DNA from: Treponema sp.
GTDB taxonomy: Bacteria; Spirochaetota; Spirochaetia; Treponematales; Treponemataceae
DNA: 23,626 nt
Assembly (NCBI GenBank): GCA_017453705.1
Contig: JAFTEK010000107.1
Location: 1-23,626 of the forward strand
Direction of reading: 5' to 3'
The translations under genes were made by a program, and so were the position numbers. This document shows positions 5,966 to 15,322 of this stretch, in pieces. Position 1 is the first letter of the stretch, and each line of letters starts with the position of its first letter. A model generated the notes under the pieces. The model saw nothing but the letters and a program-made list of their open reading frames with translations, was not told the DNA's origin and searched no databases.

Positions 5966-7838
5966 GATTGTTTGCAAGTTTTTTTTGCTGTTGCTTTTTC
6001 TCTGCCTTGCCTGCTTCTCCGCCTTTGCCGAGGAGATAAAGGAGCTTTCCGTGTGGAGTCCCAACACAGAAGATACGGAATTTCTGTACGCGACGGAAGG
6101 CGATGAGCAAGAGTCGGTGCAGGTCAGGGTAAGCAGAATCGCCTCGACAAAGCTGTGGGATCCGATGCTGCCGGATGTCTTTGGAGGCAATAAGATAAAG
6201 CTGAGGGACAAGGAGTCCGATACCGTCGCCAAGCTGAATTCCAGCCCGAACCTTTTCAAGGCGGCGGAGCCTGTGCGATGGACAGAAAATATCTCCCACT
6301 CTGCGGACGACAAGAAAAAAAGCTATCATTATTCGCTGCACAGCTATATCCTCAAGAACAATCCTAAGCTGTGCATAATCCTGTTTTTCTCAGGCGATGG
6401 GAACGGACTTGAACAATTCTACCTTGTAAGGAGGGAAGTCCCATTTTCCGCCGGAGAGGATTTCTTCCTGTACCCCAACGTATATTATCCGAACGACTGT
6501 ACCATTAACAACTGGAAGTCCGACATCGAGGACTGGAATGCACTGTCTGAATACGAGCGGTATTTCTGTATGCTGTCGGCACCTCTTGTCGCCAACCATC
6601 CGCAGAAAATGTTTTCCGTCAACCCTGAGCCGCTTGTTGGCAATACTGAGAGCAAAACCTATTCCCAGGCAGTTCTTGAAAGAGACTGGAGCTGCAGTTC
6701 AAGGGCAGATCTTCTGGAACTCATAGATGGATTTAGAAACGAAAGCGGCTTTAGCCCGATGTATGAGGGCTTCCTTAAGCTTTTGGCCAAATATCCCAAA
6801 AAGACACCGGATGATATCTCCGCTATGGAATGTCTTACTATACATGATACAGCCTGCCTGTTCTATGTCAAGCAGATGGAAAAGAAACTCGGAGAACACG
6901 GTATGCTTGCATGGGACAACGGAAGAATACTCGGCGTGATGCGCTGGGGCATCGCCGCAGGCTGGCTGTCAGAACAGGAAGCCATGCAGTATGCCCGTCC
7001 GCTGATTGATGAGCTGCTTGACAGCTATGCCTCATGGGAGGACTACCTTGCCCATTATACAATCGGGCGAGGCCTGTTCGCACTTTCCCGCCGCCATGAT
7101 ATACAGGAGTACGAACACGATGAATTGCTCAATTCGCTCAACTATGCCCGAAGCTATGAGACCGTAGACACTAAGCACCAGCTTTCATTCCACGGAACCA
7201 AGTTCCCGGCAAAGAATCAGAAGGGCAATCCTGTACTTACATACAACGACGCATGGTACAAGCCTGCGGCGGACGCAAAGGCCTGGGAAGAAGTATACTT
7301 CCTCTCAACAAAAGTCATTAATTCCATCAGCCAGAATGACGAGCGCAAGATGCTGTCATTCTGTGCCAAAAAGAGCAATATTCCCTGCGCAGCATCCCTG
7401 GCAGTTATTCTCCGGGAGGCCAAAGGACTTGGTTCAAGAGAGCTTATCAGATATTATGACAGCGCGAATCCTGCGTTTGATAAAGTCGTACCCGAAAAAC
7501 GGGATTACAACACCGGGAGCAAGATTTATACCACATTCTACACTGTCTATTTTTATAGGTCTCTTGCCATAAATGACTTTGACCGGATGTACAAAGCCCT
7601 GCAAAAGCTCGATGACGAGAACACGATTGACGAGTCAATGTGCATCAGCTACTCATTGTATTACTATACAAAGATGAAAACCGAGAAAGACAGGGCAAAA
7701 ATCGATGTGTATGAGAAGAAAATAATAGGATTTTTCAGCCGTATACTGGCTGATGGCAGGCCGATTGGCGAAAATGAATTAAAACAGATATATGCCTGGT
7801 TGGAAGAAAACCTGAAGGGAGTCCTCTCAAAGTTTTAG
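5949..7838 (+). CDS. Secreted DUF1266-domain protein (second paralogue)
   Basis: The 629-residue product starts at a GTG at 5949, five bases after a strong GAGGAGGGG ribosome site that lies inside the end of the first paralogue. The signal peptide is short and leucine-rich with LCLAC followed by AFAEE. The DUF1266 block (about residues 320-390) has AWDNGRILGVMRWG, GWLSEQEAMQYARPLIDELL and SWEDYLAHYTIGRGLFAL, almost the same as the upstream copy. The C-terminal third has drifted most. The 17-base overlap implies translational coupling. Export to the periplasm or outer surface is predicted; function is unknown. A small hairpin (7842-7855, CCTTC/GAAGG) follows the stop codon but lacks a T tract. 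Confidence 0.75.
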   Translation: MSRSSKIVCKFFLLLLFLCLACFSAFAEEIKELSVWSPNTEDTEFLYATEGDEQESVQVRVSRIASTKLWDPMLPDVFGGNKIKLRDKESDTVAKLNSSPNLFKAAEPVRWTENISHSADDKKKSYHYSLHSYILKNNPKLCIILFFSGDGNGLEQFYLVRREVPFSAGEDFFLYPNVYYPNDCTINNWKSDIEDWNALSEYERYFCMLSAPLVANHPQKMFSVNPEPLVGNTESKTYSQAVLERDWSCSSRADLLELIDGFRNESGFSPMYEGFLKLLAKYPKKTPDDISAMECLTIHDTACLFYVKQMEKKLGEHGMLAWDNGRILGVMRWGIAAGWLSEQEAMQYARPLIDELLDSYASWEDYLAHYTIGRGLFALSRRHDIQEYEHDELLNSLNYARSYETVDTKHQLSFHGTKFPAKNQKGNPVLTYNDAWYKPAADAKAWEEVYFLSTKVINSISQNDERKMLSFCAKKSNIPCAASLAVILREAKGLGSRELIRYYDSANPAFDKVVPEKRDYNTGSKIYTTFYTVYFYRSLAINDFDRMYKALQKLDDENTIDESMCISYSLYYYTKMKTEKDRAKIDVYEKKIIGFFSRILADGRPIGENELKQIYAWLEENLKGVLSKF

Positions 7839-7863
7839 CCCCCTTCCATAGAAGGCTTCCTAA

Positions 7864-7872
7864 TGATATAAT
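7864..7872 (+). promoter_or_regulatory. Extended -10 promoter of the leuB operon
   Basis: TGATATAAT at 7864-7872 is a perfect extended -10 (TGnTATAAT). The -35 position 17 bp upstream (TTCCAT, 7844-7849) is weak. The leader of about 72 bases contains a short hairpin (TTTCAAAG against CTTTTGA, about 7885-7906) and AAGGAG upstream of the ATG at 7951. I see no T-box or leucine-rich leader peptide. Confidence 0.55.
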
Positions 7873-7950
7873 GAATAGTAGCAGTTTCAAAGGTAAGAGA
7901 CTTTTGAGGCAGGCTTGATGAACTGACAATTTCAAGGAGTTTACCCTTTT

Positions 7951-9045
7951 ATGGAAAAGAACATTGCGCTTATTCCCGGTGACGGAATCGGACCTGACGT
8001 GGTGGCAGAGGCCGTAAACGTGCTTAATGCTGTTGCAGCGAAATTCGGACACAAATTCAACTATACAAATGTGATTGCGGGCGGAGCCGCTATTGACAAG
8101 TGGGGCAAGCCCCTTCCACAGGAGCAGCTGGACATCTGCCTTAAAAGCGATGCCGCCCTGCTCGGAGCTGTCGGAGGCCCCAAGTGGGACGATGTTGCCC
8201 CTGAGATTCGCCCTGAGAAGGCCCTGCTCGGACTGCGCGGCGGCATGAAGGTATATGCCAACCTGCGTCCTGCCGTCATGTGGAAGCAGCTCAAGGATGC
8301 CTGCCCCCTCAAGGACGAGATTGCCGGAGACGGCCTTGATATTCTCGTCGTCCGTGAGCTGACCGGCGGTATTTACTTTGGCGAGAGGGGGACAGCCCCT
8401 GACGGAAAGTCCGCGTGGGATACCGAGCGTTACAGCTGGGAAGAGATTGAACGGATTGTCAGGATGGGCTTTGACTTTGCCCAGAAGAGAAAGAAGCACC
8501 TTACGGTCGTGGACAAGGCCAACATCCTTAACTCCAGCCGCCTCTGGCGCAAGGTTGCCGAGACCGTGCACAAGGACTACGCGGATGTCGCGCTGGACTT
8601 CCTGTACATTGACAACGCGGCCATGCAGCTGGTCAAGAACCCAAGGCAGTTTGATGTGATTGCGACGAGCAATATGTTCGGGGACATTCTGACCGATGAG
8701 GCCGCCCAGGTCACTGGTTCTATCGGTATGCTGGCTTCTGCTTCACTGGGTGACGGGAAGGGGCCCGGCCTTTATGAGCCTATTCACGGTTCTGCCCCTG
8801 ACATCGCGGGCAAAGACCTTGCCAACCCCCTTGCGACTATTCTTTCTGCAGCCATGCTCCTGCGGTTCAGCTTTAATGCGGAGGCAGAGGCCAAGGCAAT
8901 AGAGAATGCGGTGGACAAGGTTCTGTCCGATGGCTGGCGTACAGGCGACATAGCGGGCAAGAGTCTGGATTCTGTAAAGGCGGCGGGCAAGCTTGTTGGC
9001 ACCAAGAAGATGGGGCAGCTCGTCGTAGAATACCTTGGCAAGTAA
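7951..9045 (+). CDS. leuB: 3-isopropylmalate dehydrogenase
   Basis: LeuB oxidises and decarboxylates 3-isopropylmalate to 2-oxoisocaproate with NAD+, the third step of leucine synthesis, in the cytoplasm. The 364-residue length is normal for the family. Clear family motifs are the [11 protein letters not shown] start, [14 protein letters not shown] substrate-loop region, [13 protein letters not shown], the catalytic-lysine segment TVVDKANIL, and [13 protein letters not shown] followed by [15 protein letters not shown]. The ATG has AAGGAG twelve bases upstream. It is the first gene of a leuB-purD-pseudouridine synthase operon. The other leu genes are not in the window, so its presence only suggests leucine prototrophy. 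Its separation from leuACD is mildly unusual. Confidence 0.97.
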   Translation: MEKNIALIPGDGIGPDVVAEAVNVLNAVAAKFGHKFNYTNVIAGGAAIDKWGKPLPQEQLDICLKSDAALLGAVGGPKWDDVAPEIRPEKALLGLRGGMKVYANLRPAVMWKQLKDACPLKDEIAGDGLDILVVRELTGGIYFGERGTAPDGKSAWDTERYSWEEIERIVRMGFDFAQKRKKHLTVVDKANILNSSRLWRKVAETVHKDYADVALDFLYIDNAAMQLVKNPRQFDVIATSNMFGDILTDEAAQVTGSIGMLASASLGDGKGPGLYEPIHGSAPDIAGKDLANPLATILSAAMLLRFSFNAEAEAKAIENAVDKVLSDGWRTGDIAGKSLDSVKAAGKLVGTKKMGQLVVEYLGK

Positions 9046-9058
9046 CTGGAGGGCTGGC

Positions 9059-10390
9059 TTGAAAGTTCTTGTAGTCGGAAACGGTGGCCGCGAGCACGCC
9101 ATAGCATGGAGACTTGCGCAGAGCAAGGATGTGGAGCAGGTTGTCTGTGTTCCCGGCAACGGGGGGACGGCCTATGAGGACAAGTGCGTCAACATAGATG
9201 ACGAGGGCGGAAGCTATGTCGAGATTGCCAAGAGGGAGTCTTGTTCCATGGCGGTCATAGGCCCTGAGAATCCTTTGGCGGAAGGTCTTGCGGATGACTT
9301 TTGGGCGGCTGGAATCAGTGTGGTAGGCCCTAAGAGGGCGGCTGCCAGGCTGGAAGCCAGCAAGGGCTTTGCCAAGGACTTTATGAAAAAATATGGGGTT
9401 GCCTCTGCTGCCAGCGAGACTTTCACTGATGAGAAGGCTGCCCTGGACTACATAAAGAAGCACGGTGCGCCTATCGTCGTAAAGGCGGACGGTCTTGCGG
9501 CTGGCAAGGGGGTAGTCGTCGCCAAGACCCTGGAGGAAGCCCAGGCCGCTGTTCGCGAGATGATGGAGGACAAGAAGTTTGGCGAATCCGGCAGCAGTCT
9601 GGTCATAGAGGACTATCTGACCGGAAACGAGCTTTCCGTGCTGGCTGCGGTCAGCGTCACCCCGGAGTTCGCCGCGGACGGCAGGGCCTGTATCATTCCG
9701 TTCCTGGGCGCGAGGGATCACAAGAGGCTCTGCGACGGTGCGAAAGGCCCCAATACGGGCGGAATGGGTGCTGTCGCCCCTGTGGAAGGCATTACCCCGC
9801 TAATCAGCTCCCAGTTTGAAAAGAACATCTTGCAGCCTACGCTCAAAGGCCTTATAGACATGAAGGCCGATTACAGGGGCTTTATATTCTTTGGCCTCAT
9901 GCTTACTGAGGACGGCCCCAAGTGCCTGGAGTACAATGTCCGTCTGGGTGATCCTGAGACTCAGGCCGTGCTGCCGTTGATGGACTTTGACTTTGCCGCC
10001 ATGTGCAAGGCGATTGTGGACGGAACCCTCAAGGACTTTAGCTTTGACTGGAAGCCGGGCTGTGTCGTTGCCCCTGTTGCTGTAAGCGGCGGATACCCGG
10101 AGGAATACAGGAAGGGGCTTCCCATTGAGTGTGACAAAGACTTGCTTGTTAAGAGCGGGGCAAAGCTTTTTATAGCCGGTGCCAAGAATGACAGGCGGGG
10201 TGACAGAATTAAGACTGACGACTCAATGGGGCTTATCACTAGCGGAGGCCGCGTTCTTGCCTGTGCTGCTTATGGCAAGGATTTTCAGGAGGCGTGGAAC
10301 AAAGCTTACGAGGCCATGAAAGCCGTCCACTTTGAGGGTATGTTCTACAGGAAGGACATAGGGCTGCCGGGTGCGGCTCAGTCCGACTGA
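9059..10390 (+). CDS. purD: Phosphoribosylamine-glycine ligase
   Basis: PurD joins glycine to 5-phosphoribosylamine with ATP, the second step of de novo purine synthesis. The product of 443 residues begins MKVLVVGNGGREHAIAW, the standard PurD N-terminus. ATP-grasp features follow: IVVKADGLAAGKGVVVAK, the FLGARDHKR and NTGGMGAVAP loops, and LEYNVRLGDPETQ with the metal-binding Glu/Asn. I chose a TTG at 9059 because it gives the canonical N-terminus and sits five bases after GGAGGG; a longer start at 9035 would overlap leuB. The gene is 13 bases after leuB, so it is cotranscribed. Together with purA at 20193 it indicates de novo purine synthesis, which T. pallidum lacks. Confidence 0.96.
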   Translation: MKVLVVGNGGREHAIAWRLAQSKDVEQVVCVPGNGGTAYEDKCVNIDDEGGSYVEIAKRESCSMAVIGPENPLAEGLADDFWAAGISVVGPKRAAARLEASKGFAKDFMKKYGVASAASETFTDEKAALDYIKKHGAPIVVKADGLAAGKGVVVAKTLEEAQAAVREMMEDKKFGESGSSLVIEDYLTGNELSVLAAVSVTPEFAADGRACIIPFLGARDHKRLCDGAKGPNTGGMGAVAPVEGITPLISSQFEKNILQPTLKGLIDMKADYRGFIFFGLMLTEDGPKCLEYNVRLGDPETQAVLPLMDFDFAAMCKAIVDGTLKDFSFDWKPGCVVAPVAVSGGYPEEYRKGLPIECDKDLLVKSGAKLFIAGAKNDRRGDRIKTDDSMGLITSGGRVLACAAYGKDFQEAWNKAYEAMKAVHFEGMFYRKDIGLPGAAQSD

Positions 10391-10408
10391 CGGATTAAGT
10401 GTATTGCC

Positions 10409-11158
10409 ATGAAGCAGCAGGCTGATTTTACAACGCTTTACTCCGACAGCGACATCATCGTGGTCAACAAGAGGAGCGGGCTTTTGGTGGCGGCAGACCG
10501 CTACGATGACAAAGCTCCCCGACTGGATCTTGAGCTGGAAAAGGAAGCCGGGAAAATCTGGGCTGTCCATCGGATTGACAAGGACACGAGCGGCCTGGTC
10601 GTCTATGCCCGCAATCCCGACAGCCACAAGAGCCTTTCGGAGCAGTTTGAGAAGCGGGAGGTGCGCAAGGTCTACCACTGCCTGGTCAACGGAAGGCCTG
10701 TCTGGAAGGAATTCCATGCCGACTACCCCTTGCAGGTGGACGGAGACAAGAGGCACAGGACTATAGTTGCCAAGGGCGGCAAGCCTTCTGTCACGGACTT
10801 CCGCATGATCGGAGCATGCGGCCCGTTCAGCTGGCTGGAAGCCCTTCCCAAGACCGGGCGTACCCACCAGATACGCGCCCACTTAAGGGAGATGAAGCTG
10901 ACCATCGTGGCCGACCCCCTCTATTCCGGCAACCAGAGGGGGGTCTTTTTGAGCGACTTTAAGCGCAAGTGGAACGGCATAGAGGAGGAAGAACGCCCTC
11001 TTCTGTCAAGGCTCGCCCTACATGCTTACTCAATCAAGTTCAGGCATCCGGGAACAGGGGAAGAGGTCTTTTTTTCAGCCCCTTATCCCCGCGACCTGGA
11101 AGCCGTCAGGAAGCAGATGGCCAAGATTTTTAAGGTTGACCCCTTGGCCGTGAGCTGA
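10409..11158 (+). CDS. RNA pseudouridine synthase, RluA family
   Basis: This predicted enzyme of 249 residues converts a uridine in rRNA or tRNA to pseudouridine. It has the RluA-family catalytic block VHRIDKDTSGLVVYAR (catalytic Asp57 by homology), the YHCLVNGRP strand, and KTGRTHQIRAHL. There is no N-terminal S4 RNA-binding domain, so it is closer to the short RluA/RluC-like or TruC-like enzymes than to RluD; the exact target cannot be set from sequence. The ATG at 10409 lies 18 bases after purD with no clear ribosome site, so coupled translation is likely. It is the last gene of the operon and is followed by a strong terminator. Confidence 0.92.
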   Translation: MKQQADFTTLYSDSDIIVVNKRSGLLVAADRYDDKAPRLDLELEKEAGKIWAVHRIDKDTSGLVVYARNPDSHKSLSEQFEKREVRKVYHCLVNGRPVWKEFHADYPLQVDGDKRHRTIVAKGGKPSVTDFRMIGACGPFSWLEALPKTGRTHQIRAHLREMKLTIVADPLYSGNQRGVFLSDFKRKWNGIEEEERPLLSRLALHAYSIKFRHPGTGEEVFFSAPYPRDLEAVRKQMAKIFKVDPLAVS

Positions 11159-11164
11159 GTGAAA

Positions 11165-11206
11165 CTCGAAAGATCGCAGTGAAGCGAGTCTTTTGAGATG
11201 CTTTTT
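11165..11206 (+). terminator. Rho-independent terminator of the leuB operon
   Basis: A 13-bp stem with one bulged G and one G-U pair (left arm CTCGAAAGATCGC, loop AGTGAA, right arm GCGAGTCTTTTGAG) spans 11165-11197 and is followed by TTTTT at 11202-11206. It lies between convergent operons. On the minus strand the same stem is followed only by TTTC, so it may act weakly for murD too. Confidence 0.75.
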
Positions 11207-11244
11207 GTAGATGTCCTGAGGCTGGCTCCCTAACCTTTTACAGC

Positions 11245-12855
11245 TCAGATGAACACGTCCTTTACTGCGGACTTGAACTTTTCGCCACGGTCAAACTCAT
11301 TGTTGAACATGCCGAAAGAGGTACAGCCCGGAGAAAAGACGACGGGAAGGGGTGTGTGCTTGGTGACAGGGCCGAAGACATGACGTGCGTCCGGGGCGGA
11401 AAGACGTTCCTTGAGCTCCATGAGCAAGGCCTTTATGGAAGGGTATGGCCCCATGTAGCCTATCCTGCCTAAATCCAGCAGGGGGCGCAGTTTTTCTGTG
11501 CCGCTTCCTTCCAGCAGGTAAATCTGCTGGACTCTGAACTTGCTTCCGTCTTCGCCGCTCAAGGTTCTGGCAAGGGGGTGGAAGTCCAGCTTTTTGTCAG
11601 TGCCACCCGCAATAAGGACGATCCTCTGGTCGAAAGACTGGCTTGCAACAGCCGTGGACTCCGGGACTGTGGAGCAGCTGTCGTTATAGAATGTCAAAAG
11701 CCTGCCGTCTTTTTCGTTCTTCCACTTGTGGCAGGCTTCCAGTCTGTGGGGCAGACCCGGCCATGTCGCAAGGATATTGCATATAGCTTCTGGGTTTACC
11801 TTTAAAAGATGCAAGGCTAGAGCGGCTTTGAGGGCGTTTATCCTGCCGATGGGACCGGGAACGTCCAGCTCCTTTAGTATCCTCTCCTGAAGCTCTCCCT
11901 TTAGCACAGCCTGTTTGCTGCGGAGCGTCTTGGGCAGGTTTGCCCATCCTGTGATAGCGCCGCTTCTCTCTTTCTTGAGGAAGGCTCCCCAAGTGTCGTT
12001 ACGCAGGACTGACTGGCTGTAGCGCATAACAGCTCCGCCGGTTTCCCTGGCAAAGTCATCCCCCCAGCATTTGCAAGCTTCTTTTGGGTTTGCGCACTCG
12101 CTCAGGTATCCGTCCTGATCCGCATCCAAAATAGTGAAGTCGCTCTCATCCTGATCCGCATAGATGAGCCTTTTGTCATCAACGTAGCTGTCCATGTCAG
12201 CGTACCAGTTCTGGTGGTCGGGCAGTATCTTTGTTATGATTGCGATTTTTGGTTTAAGGAGTTTTCTTCCCCTCAGGTCACGCAGCTGCCAGCTGGAAAG
12301 CTCCAGGACGACGAGGGTTGTTCCGTTGGTTTCGTCCAGAAAAGACAGGGGGCTGACCGTGATATTGCCGCCAAGGAAAGCTGAGTAGCCTGATTTTTGC
12401 AGTCCGTAGTGGATTGCGGAGGCCGTGCTGCTCTTGCCCTTGCTGCCAGTCACGGCGATAATAGTGGACTTGCAGAAGTTAAGGAATACGCTTATGTCGG
12501 TTTCCACGGCTTTTGCTGCTTGCAGATACTGGTTGCCCTCGAATTTGACTCCGGGGGTCTTTATAACGCAGTCCGCATTGCTGAAGTCTTCCATACGGTG
12601 CTGACCCAGCACATAAGTCAGCCGGCTCCTGTCCAGTTCGGGGTCGTTGGTTATGGAGAGAATCGTTGGCTCCAGCTCCTGACGGCTCTTCATGTCGGTC
12701 ACGGTGACGTAAGCCCCATGACGCAGGAAGAACTTGACGCTCGCCTCGCCGCCTCCGTTAAGACCAAGCCCCATAATCGTAATGTGCTTGTCCTTTATGT
12801 CCTCCAGGCTTTTAAAGTAACAGCCCTCCGGGTAAACATGAACTTTACTCTCCAT
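11245..12855 (-). CDS. murD: UDP-N-acetylmuramoylalanine-D-glutamate ligase
   Basis: MurD adds D-glutamate to UDP-MurNAc-L-Ala in the cytoplasm for peptidoglycan synthesis. It shows an N-terminal Rossmann region (TIMGLGLNGGG, then VTDMKSRQEL), the ATP loop TGSKGKSSTAS (about 136-146), the LELSSWQL and ILPDHQNWY segments, NDSCSTVPEST in place of the usual NDSKATNPxAT, and the C-terminal SPGCTSFGMFNNEFDRGE. At 536 residues it is about 80 longer than typical MurD; the extra length lies mainly in the middle domain, around KCWGDDFARETGG to LKGELQERI. The ATG at 12855 has GGAGAG upstream and lies 25 bases after the tex stop, so the two form an operon. Confidence 0.95.
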   Translation of the reverse strand: MESKVHVYPEGCYFKSLEDIKDKHITIMGLGLNGGGEASVKFFLRHGAYVTVTDMKSRQELEPTILSITNDPELDRSRLTYVLGQHRMEDFSNADCVIKTPGVKFEGNQYLQAAKAVETDISVFLNFCKSTIIAVTGSKGKSSTASAIHYGLQKSGYSAFLGGNITVSPLSFLDETNGTTLVVLELSSWQLRDLRGRKLLKPKIAIITKILPDHQNWYADMDSYVDDKRLIYADQDESDFTILDADQDGYLSECANPKEACKCWGDDFARETGGAVMRYSQSVLRNDTWGAFLKKERSGAITGWANLPKTLRSKQAVLKGELQERILKELDVPGPIGRINALKAALALHLLKVNPEAICNILATWPGLPHRLEACHKWKNEKDGRLLTFYNDSCSTVPESTAVASQSFDQRIVLIAGGTDKKLDFHPLARTLSGEDGSKFRVQQIYLLEGSGTEKLRPLLDLGRIGYMGPYPSIKALLMELKERLSAPDARHVFGPVTKHTPLPVVFSPGCTSFGMFNNEFDRGEKFKSAVKDVFI

Positions 12856-12880
12856 AACTTACACTCTCCACGGAATCTTT

Positions 12881-15292
12881 TTATTTCTTGAGCAATGCGG
12901 CGAAGGGGTTGTAGTACATGCCGTCATCAGAGCCGCCGTACTGTTTGTTTCCCCTGTCAGGCCTGCCTGAGCCGGAGTTTTTGTTTGTGCCGGTGCTTCT
13001 GGCCGAGCCGCTTTTTTCCGCTGTGCCTGCGGGAAGAGAGCCTTTCTTGACGACGACAATCCGCTTTTTGCCTGTTCCGCTTGCGGCAGCCGGCTTTCTC
13101 TCGCCGGTTCCGGTGCGGGGAGAGGCATCGCTCTTGAGAGAGAGGCCTATTCTCATGCGGTCTGGATCCAGGCTGATTATGGTGAACTCCTTTACGTCAC
13201 CGACTTTCACCACGTCCATAGGGTCTTTGACAAAGCTGTCTGACAGCTCGCTTATGTGGACGAATCCTGTCTCGTGCAAACCGATGTCTACGAAGGCTCC
13301 GAAATCCACGACATTCTTTATCTTGCCCGTCACCTTCATGCCTGTCTTAAGGTCTTCAAATTTGACCACGCCCTTCTGCATAATCGGGGCAGGATAGCCG
13401 TCGCGGGGGTCACGGTTGGGCTTGGCAAGCTCGTCAATGATGTCGTTTATCGTCATTTCACCGACGGAATACTTCTCTTCCAGCTGTTTACGCAGCTCGG
13501 CGGTTATCTTTTCTTTCTTCTGGACAAGGGGCAGTATTTCACCGGCGACAGCGTAGTTCTCAGGGTGTACCCAGGTGTTGTCAAGGGGGTTGGAGCTTTC
13601 TGGAATCTTGAGGAAGCCCGCGCACTGCTCGAATGCCTTGGGACCCAGGCCTGACACTTTCTTCAGGTCATCGCGGCTGGTAATCTTGCCGTTCTCGTCG
13701 CGGTATTTGACGATTTTCTTTGCAAGGGAAGAGTTTATTCCAGAGACGTACTTGAGAAGGGATGCGGATGCTGTGTTTAAGTTGACGCCTACCTGGTTTA
13801 CGACTGAACCAACAACCTCGTCCAAGGTGTCGGAAAGCTTCTTCTGGTTTACATCATGCTGGTATAACCCGACACCGATAGCCTTTGGGTCTATCTTGAC
13901 CAGCTCCGCAAGGGGATCCTGCAGGCGGCGACCCATGCTGATTGCACCGCGAATTGTCAGGTCAAGCTCCGGGAACTCCTCGCGGGCTATGTCGCTGGCC
14001 GAATAGACGGAAGCGCCTGACTCATCCACGACCGTGTAGCTCACGCTGTCCGCATAGTTCTCGATTATAACTTTCGCGACGATAGCCTGTACTTCCTGGC
14101 TGCCGGTGCCGTTGCCGACGGCGACAATCTGTATGTCGTACTTGTCAATAGCCTCGTTGAGCTTGTTGTAAGCATCGATGGGGTCGGCGACCTGCTTGAT
14201 AAGGAAGTAGCCCAGGTACTTGCCGGTCTCGTCCAGCGCGGCGCACTTGGTTCCAGTGCGGATTCCGGGGTCTACACCCAGGACGCGGCTGCCTTTTATT
14301 GGCTGTGTCATCAGCAGGTTCTTGAGGTTCTCGCTGAACACCCCGATTCCGTGTTCGTCCGCCTCATCAGCCTCATCACTGCGTATTTCGCGCACGACAG
14401 CAGGGGAGAGCAGGCGGATAACACCGTCTTCGATTGCATCCTTTAGGAACTTGTTCTTGAGGCTGTACTTGTCCTGTACTTCACGAACTGCGTTTTCCAC
14501 GCTGACATCTATAGTCACATCCAGGGCACCCTCTCGCTCGCCACGGTTTATAGCCAGTGTGCGGTGGGGCTTGAGCTGGTTAAGCGGCTCGCTGTAATCC
14601 CAGTACATCTTGTAGGTGGACTTCTTTTCCACTTCCTCGGCAACCTGTCCTTCGGGAACGATTCCTTTGGTGACGATGGAGCCTGTGTCCATGTAGTAAT
14701 CGTGGACGGTCTCGCGGTTCTTGCTGTCCTGGGATACACGCTCGGCTATGATGTCTTGGGCTCCCTGGATTGCGTCTTCCACACTCGCTACAGAAAGCTC
14801 CGGGTGCTCTGAGTCCTCTTTTACAAACTCAGCGGCCTTTGCTTGTATCTCTGCGTCAGAGAGGGCGGGGATATCGGCAGTGCCCATGATTGCGTCGGCA
14901 AGAGGCTCCAGCCCCTTCTCCTGGGCGACCATTCCGCGTGTCTTCTTTTTCTTTTTGAATGGTGCCCAGAGGTCTTCTAGCTCCGTCATAGTCTTGGCAC
15001 CCATCGTCGCGTTGTAAAGGCTTTCGGTCAGTTTGCCCTGTGTGAATATGCCACGGACAATCTCTAGCCTGCGCTCTTCCAGATTCTTATATGTAGTAAA
15101 GAGATGGTCTGAATCGCGAACTTGAACTTCGTCCAAAGAGCCGTGCTGCTCTTTGCGGTAACGTGCTATGAAGGGAATTGTGCATCCTTCCTTCACCAAA
15201 GAAATGACCGCGCTTACCTGCGCGACGCGGATGTTAAGCTCTTCCGCGACTTTTTTCAGGATGTCCACCTCGTTGACTTGAAGTGCATCCAT
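12881..15292 (-). CDS. tex: Tex-family S1 RNA-binding transcription accessory protein
   Basis: Tex is a cytoplasmic nucleic-acid-binding protein that influences transcription and RNA turnover. The order of parts is typical: an N-terminal helical region ending CTIPFIARYRKEQHGSLDE, the central YqgF-like RNase H fold (GSRVLGVDPGIRTG; IVAVGNGTGSQE), the helix-hairpin-helix pair (NTASASLLKYVSGI; VSGLGPKAFEQCAGFL), and a C-terminal S1 domain (NVVDFGAFVDIGLHETGFVH). A basic low-complexity Gly/Lys/Ser-rich tail of about 70 residues follows and ends NPFAALLKK. I chose the ATG at 15292, which has AGGA four bases before it and fits the mapped promoter; the in-frame ATG at 15313 has no ribosome site and would lie about three bases from the predicted transcript start. 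It precedes murD in one operon. Confidence 0.93.
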   Translation of the reverse strand: MDALQVNEVDILKKVAEELNIRVAQVSAVISLVKEGCTIPFIARYRKEQHGSLDEVQVRDSDHLFTTYKNLEERRLEIVRGIFTQGKLTESLYNATMGAKTMTELEDLWAPFKKKKKTRGMVAQEKGLEPLADAIMGTADIPALSDAEIQAKAAEFVKEDSEHPELSVASVEDAIQGAQDIIAERVSQDSKNRETVHDYYMDTGSIVTKGIVPEGQVAEEVEKKSTYKMYWDYSEPLNQLKPHRTLAINRGEREGALDVTIDVSVENAVREVQDKYSLKNKFLKDAIEDGVIRLLSPAVVREIRSDEADEADEHGIGVFSENLKNLLMTQPIKGSRVLGVDPGIRTGTKCAALDETGKYLGYFLIKQVADPIDAYNKLNEAIDKYDIQIVAVGNGTGSQEVQAIVAKVIIENYADSVSYTVVDESGASVYSASDIAREEFPELDLTIRGAISMGRRLQDPLAELVKIDPKAIGVGLYQHDVNQKKLSDTLDEVVGSVVNQVGVNLNTASASLLKYVSGINSSLAKKIVKYRDENGKITSRDDLKKVSGLGPKAFEQCAGFLKIPESSNPLDNTWVHPENYAVAGEILPLVQKKEKITAELRKQLEEKYSVGEMTINDIIDELAKPNRDPRDGYPAPIMQKGVVKFEDLKTGMKVTGKIKNVVDFGAFVDIGLHETGFVHISELSDSFVKDPMDVVKVGDVKEFTIISLDPDRMRIGLSLKSDASPRTGTGERKPAAASGTGKKRIVVVKKGSLPAGTAEKSGSARSTGTNKNSGSGRPDRGNKQYGGSDDGMYYNPFAALLKK

Positions 15293-15322
15293 CTGTTCCT
15301 GTGTGAATTCCATACGGACTGT

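Noticed and set aside
7873..7950. T-box or leucine attenuator in the leuB leader
   Set aside because: The leader is too short for a T-box, has no recognisable T-box sequence, and contains no leucine-rich leader peptide.
7735..8571. 278-residue open frame on the minus strand opposite leuB
   Set aside because: It is a shadow of the strongly supported leuB frame in GC-rich sequence, with no ribosome site or recognisable domain. The same applies to the 282-residue frame opposite purD (8873-9721) and the 235-residue frame opposite purA (20178-20885).
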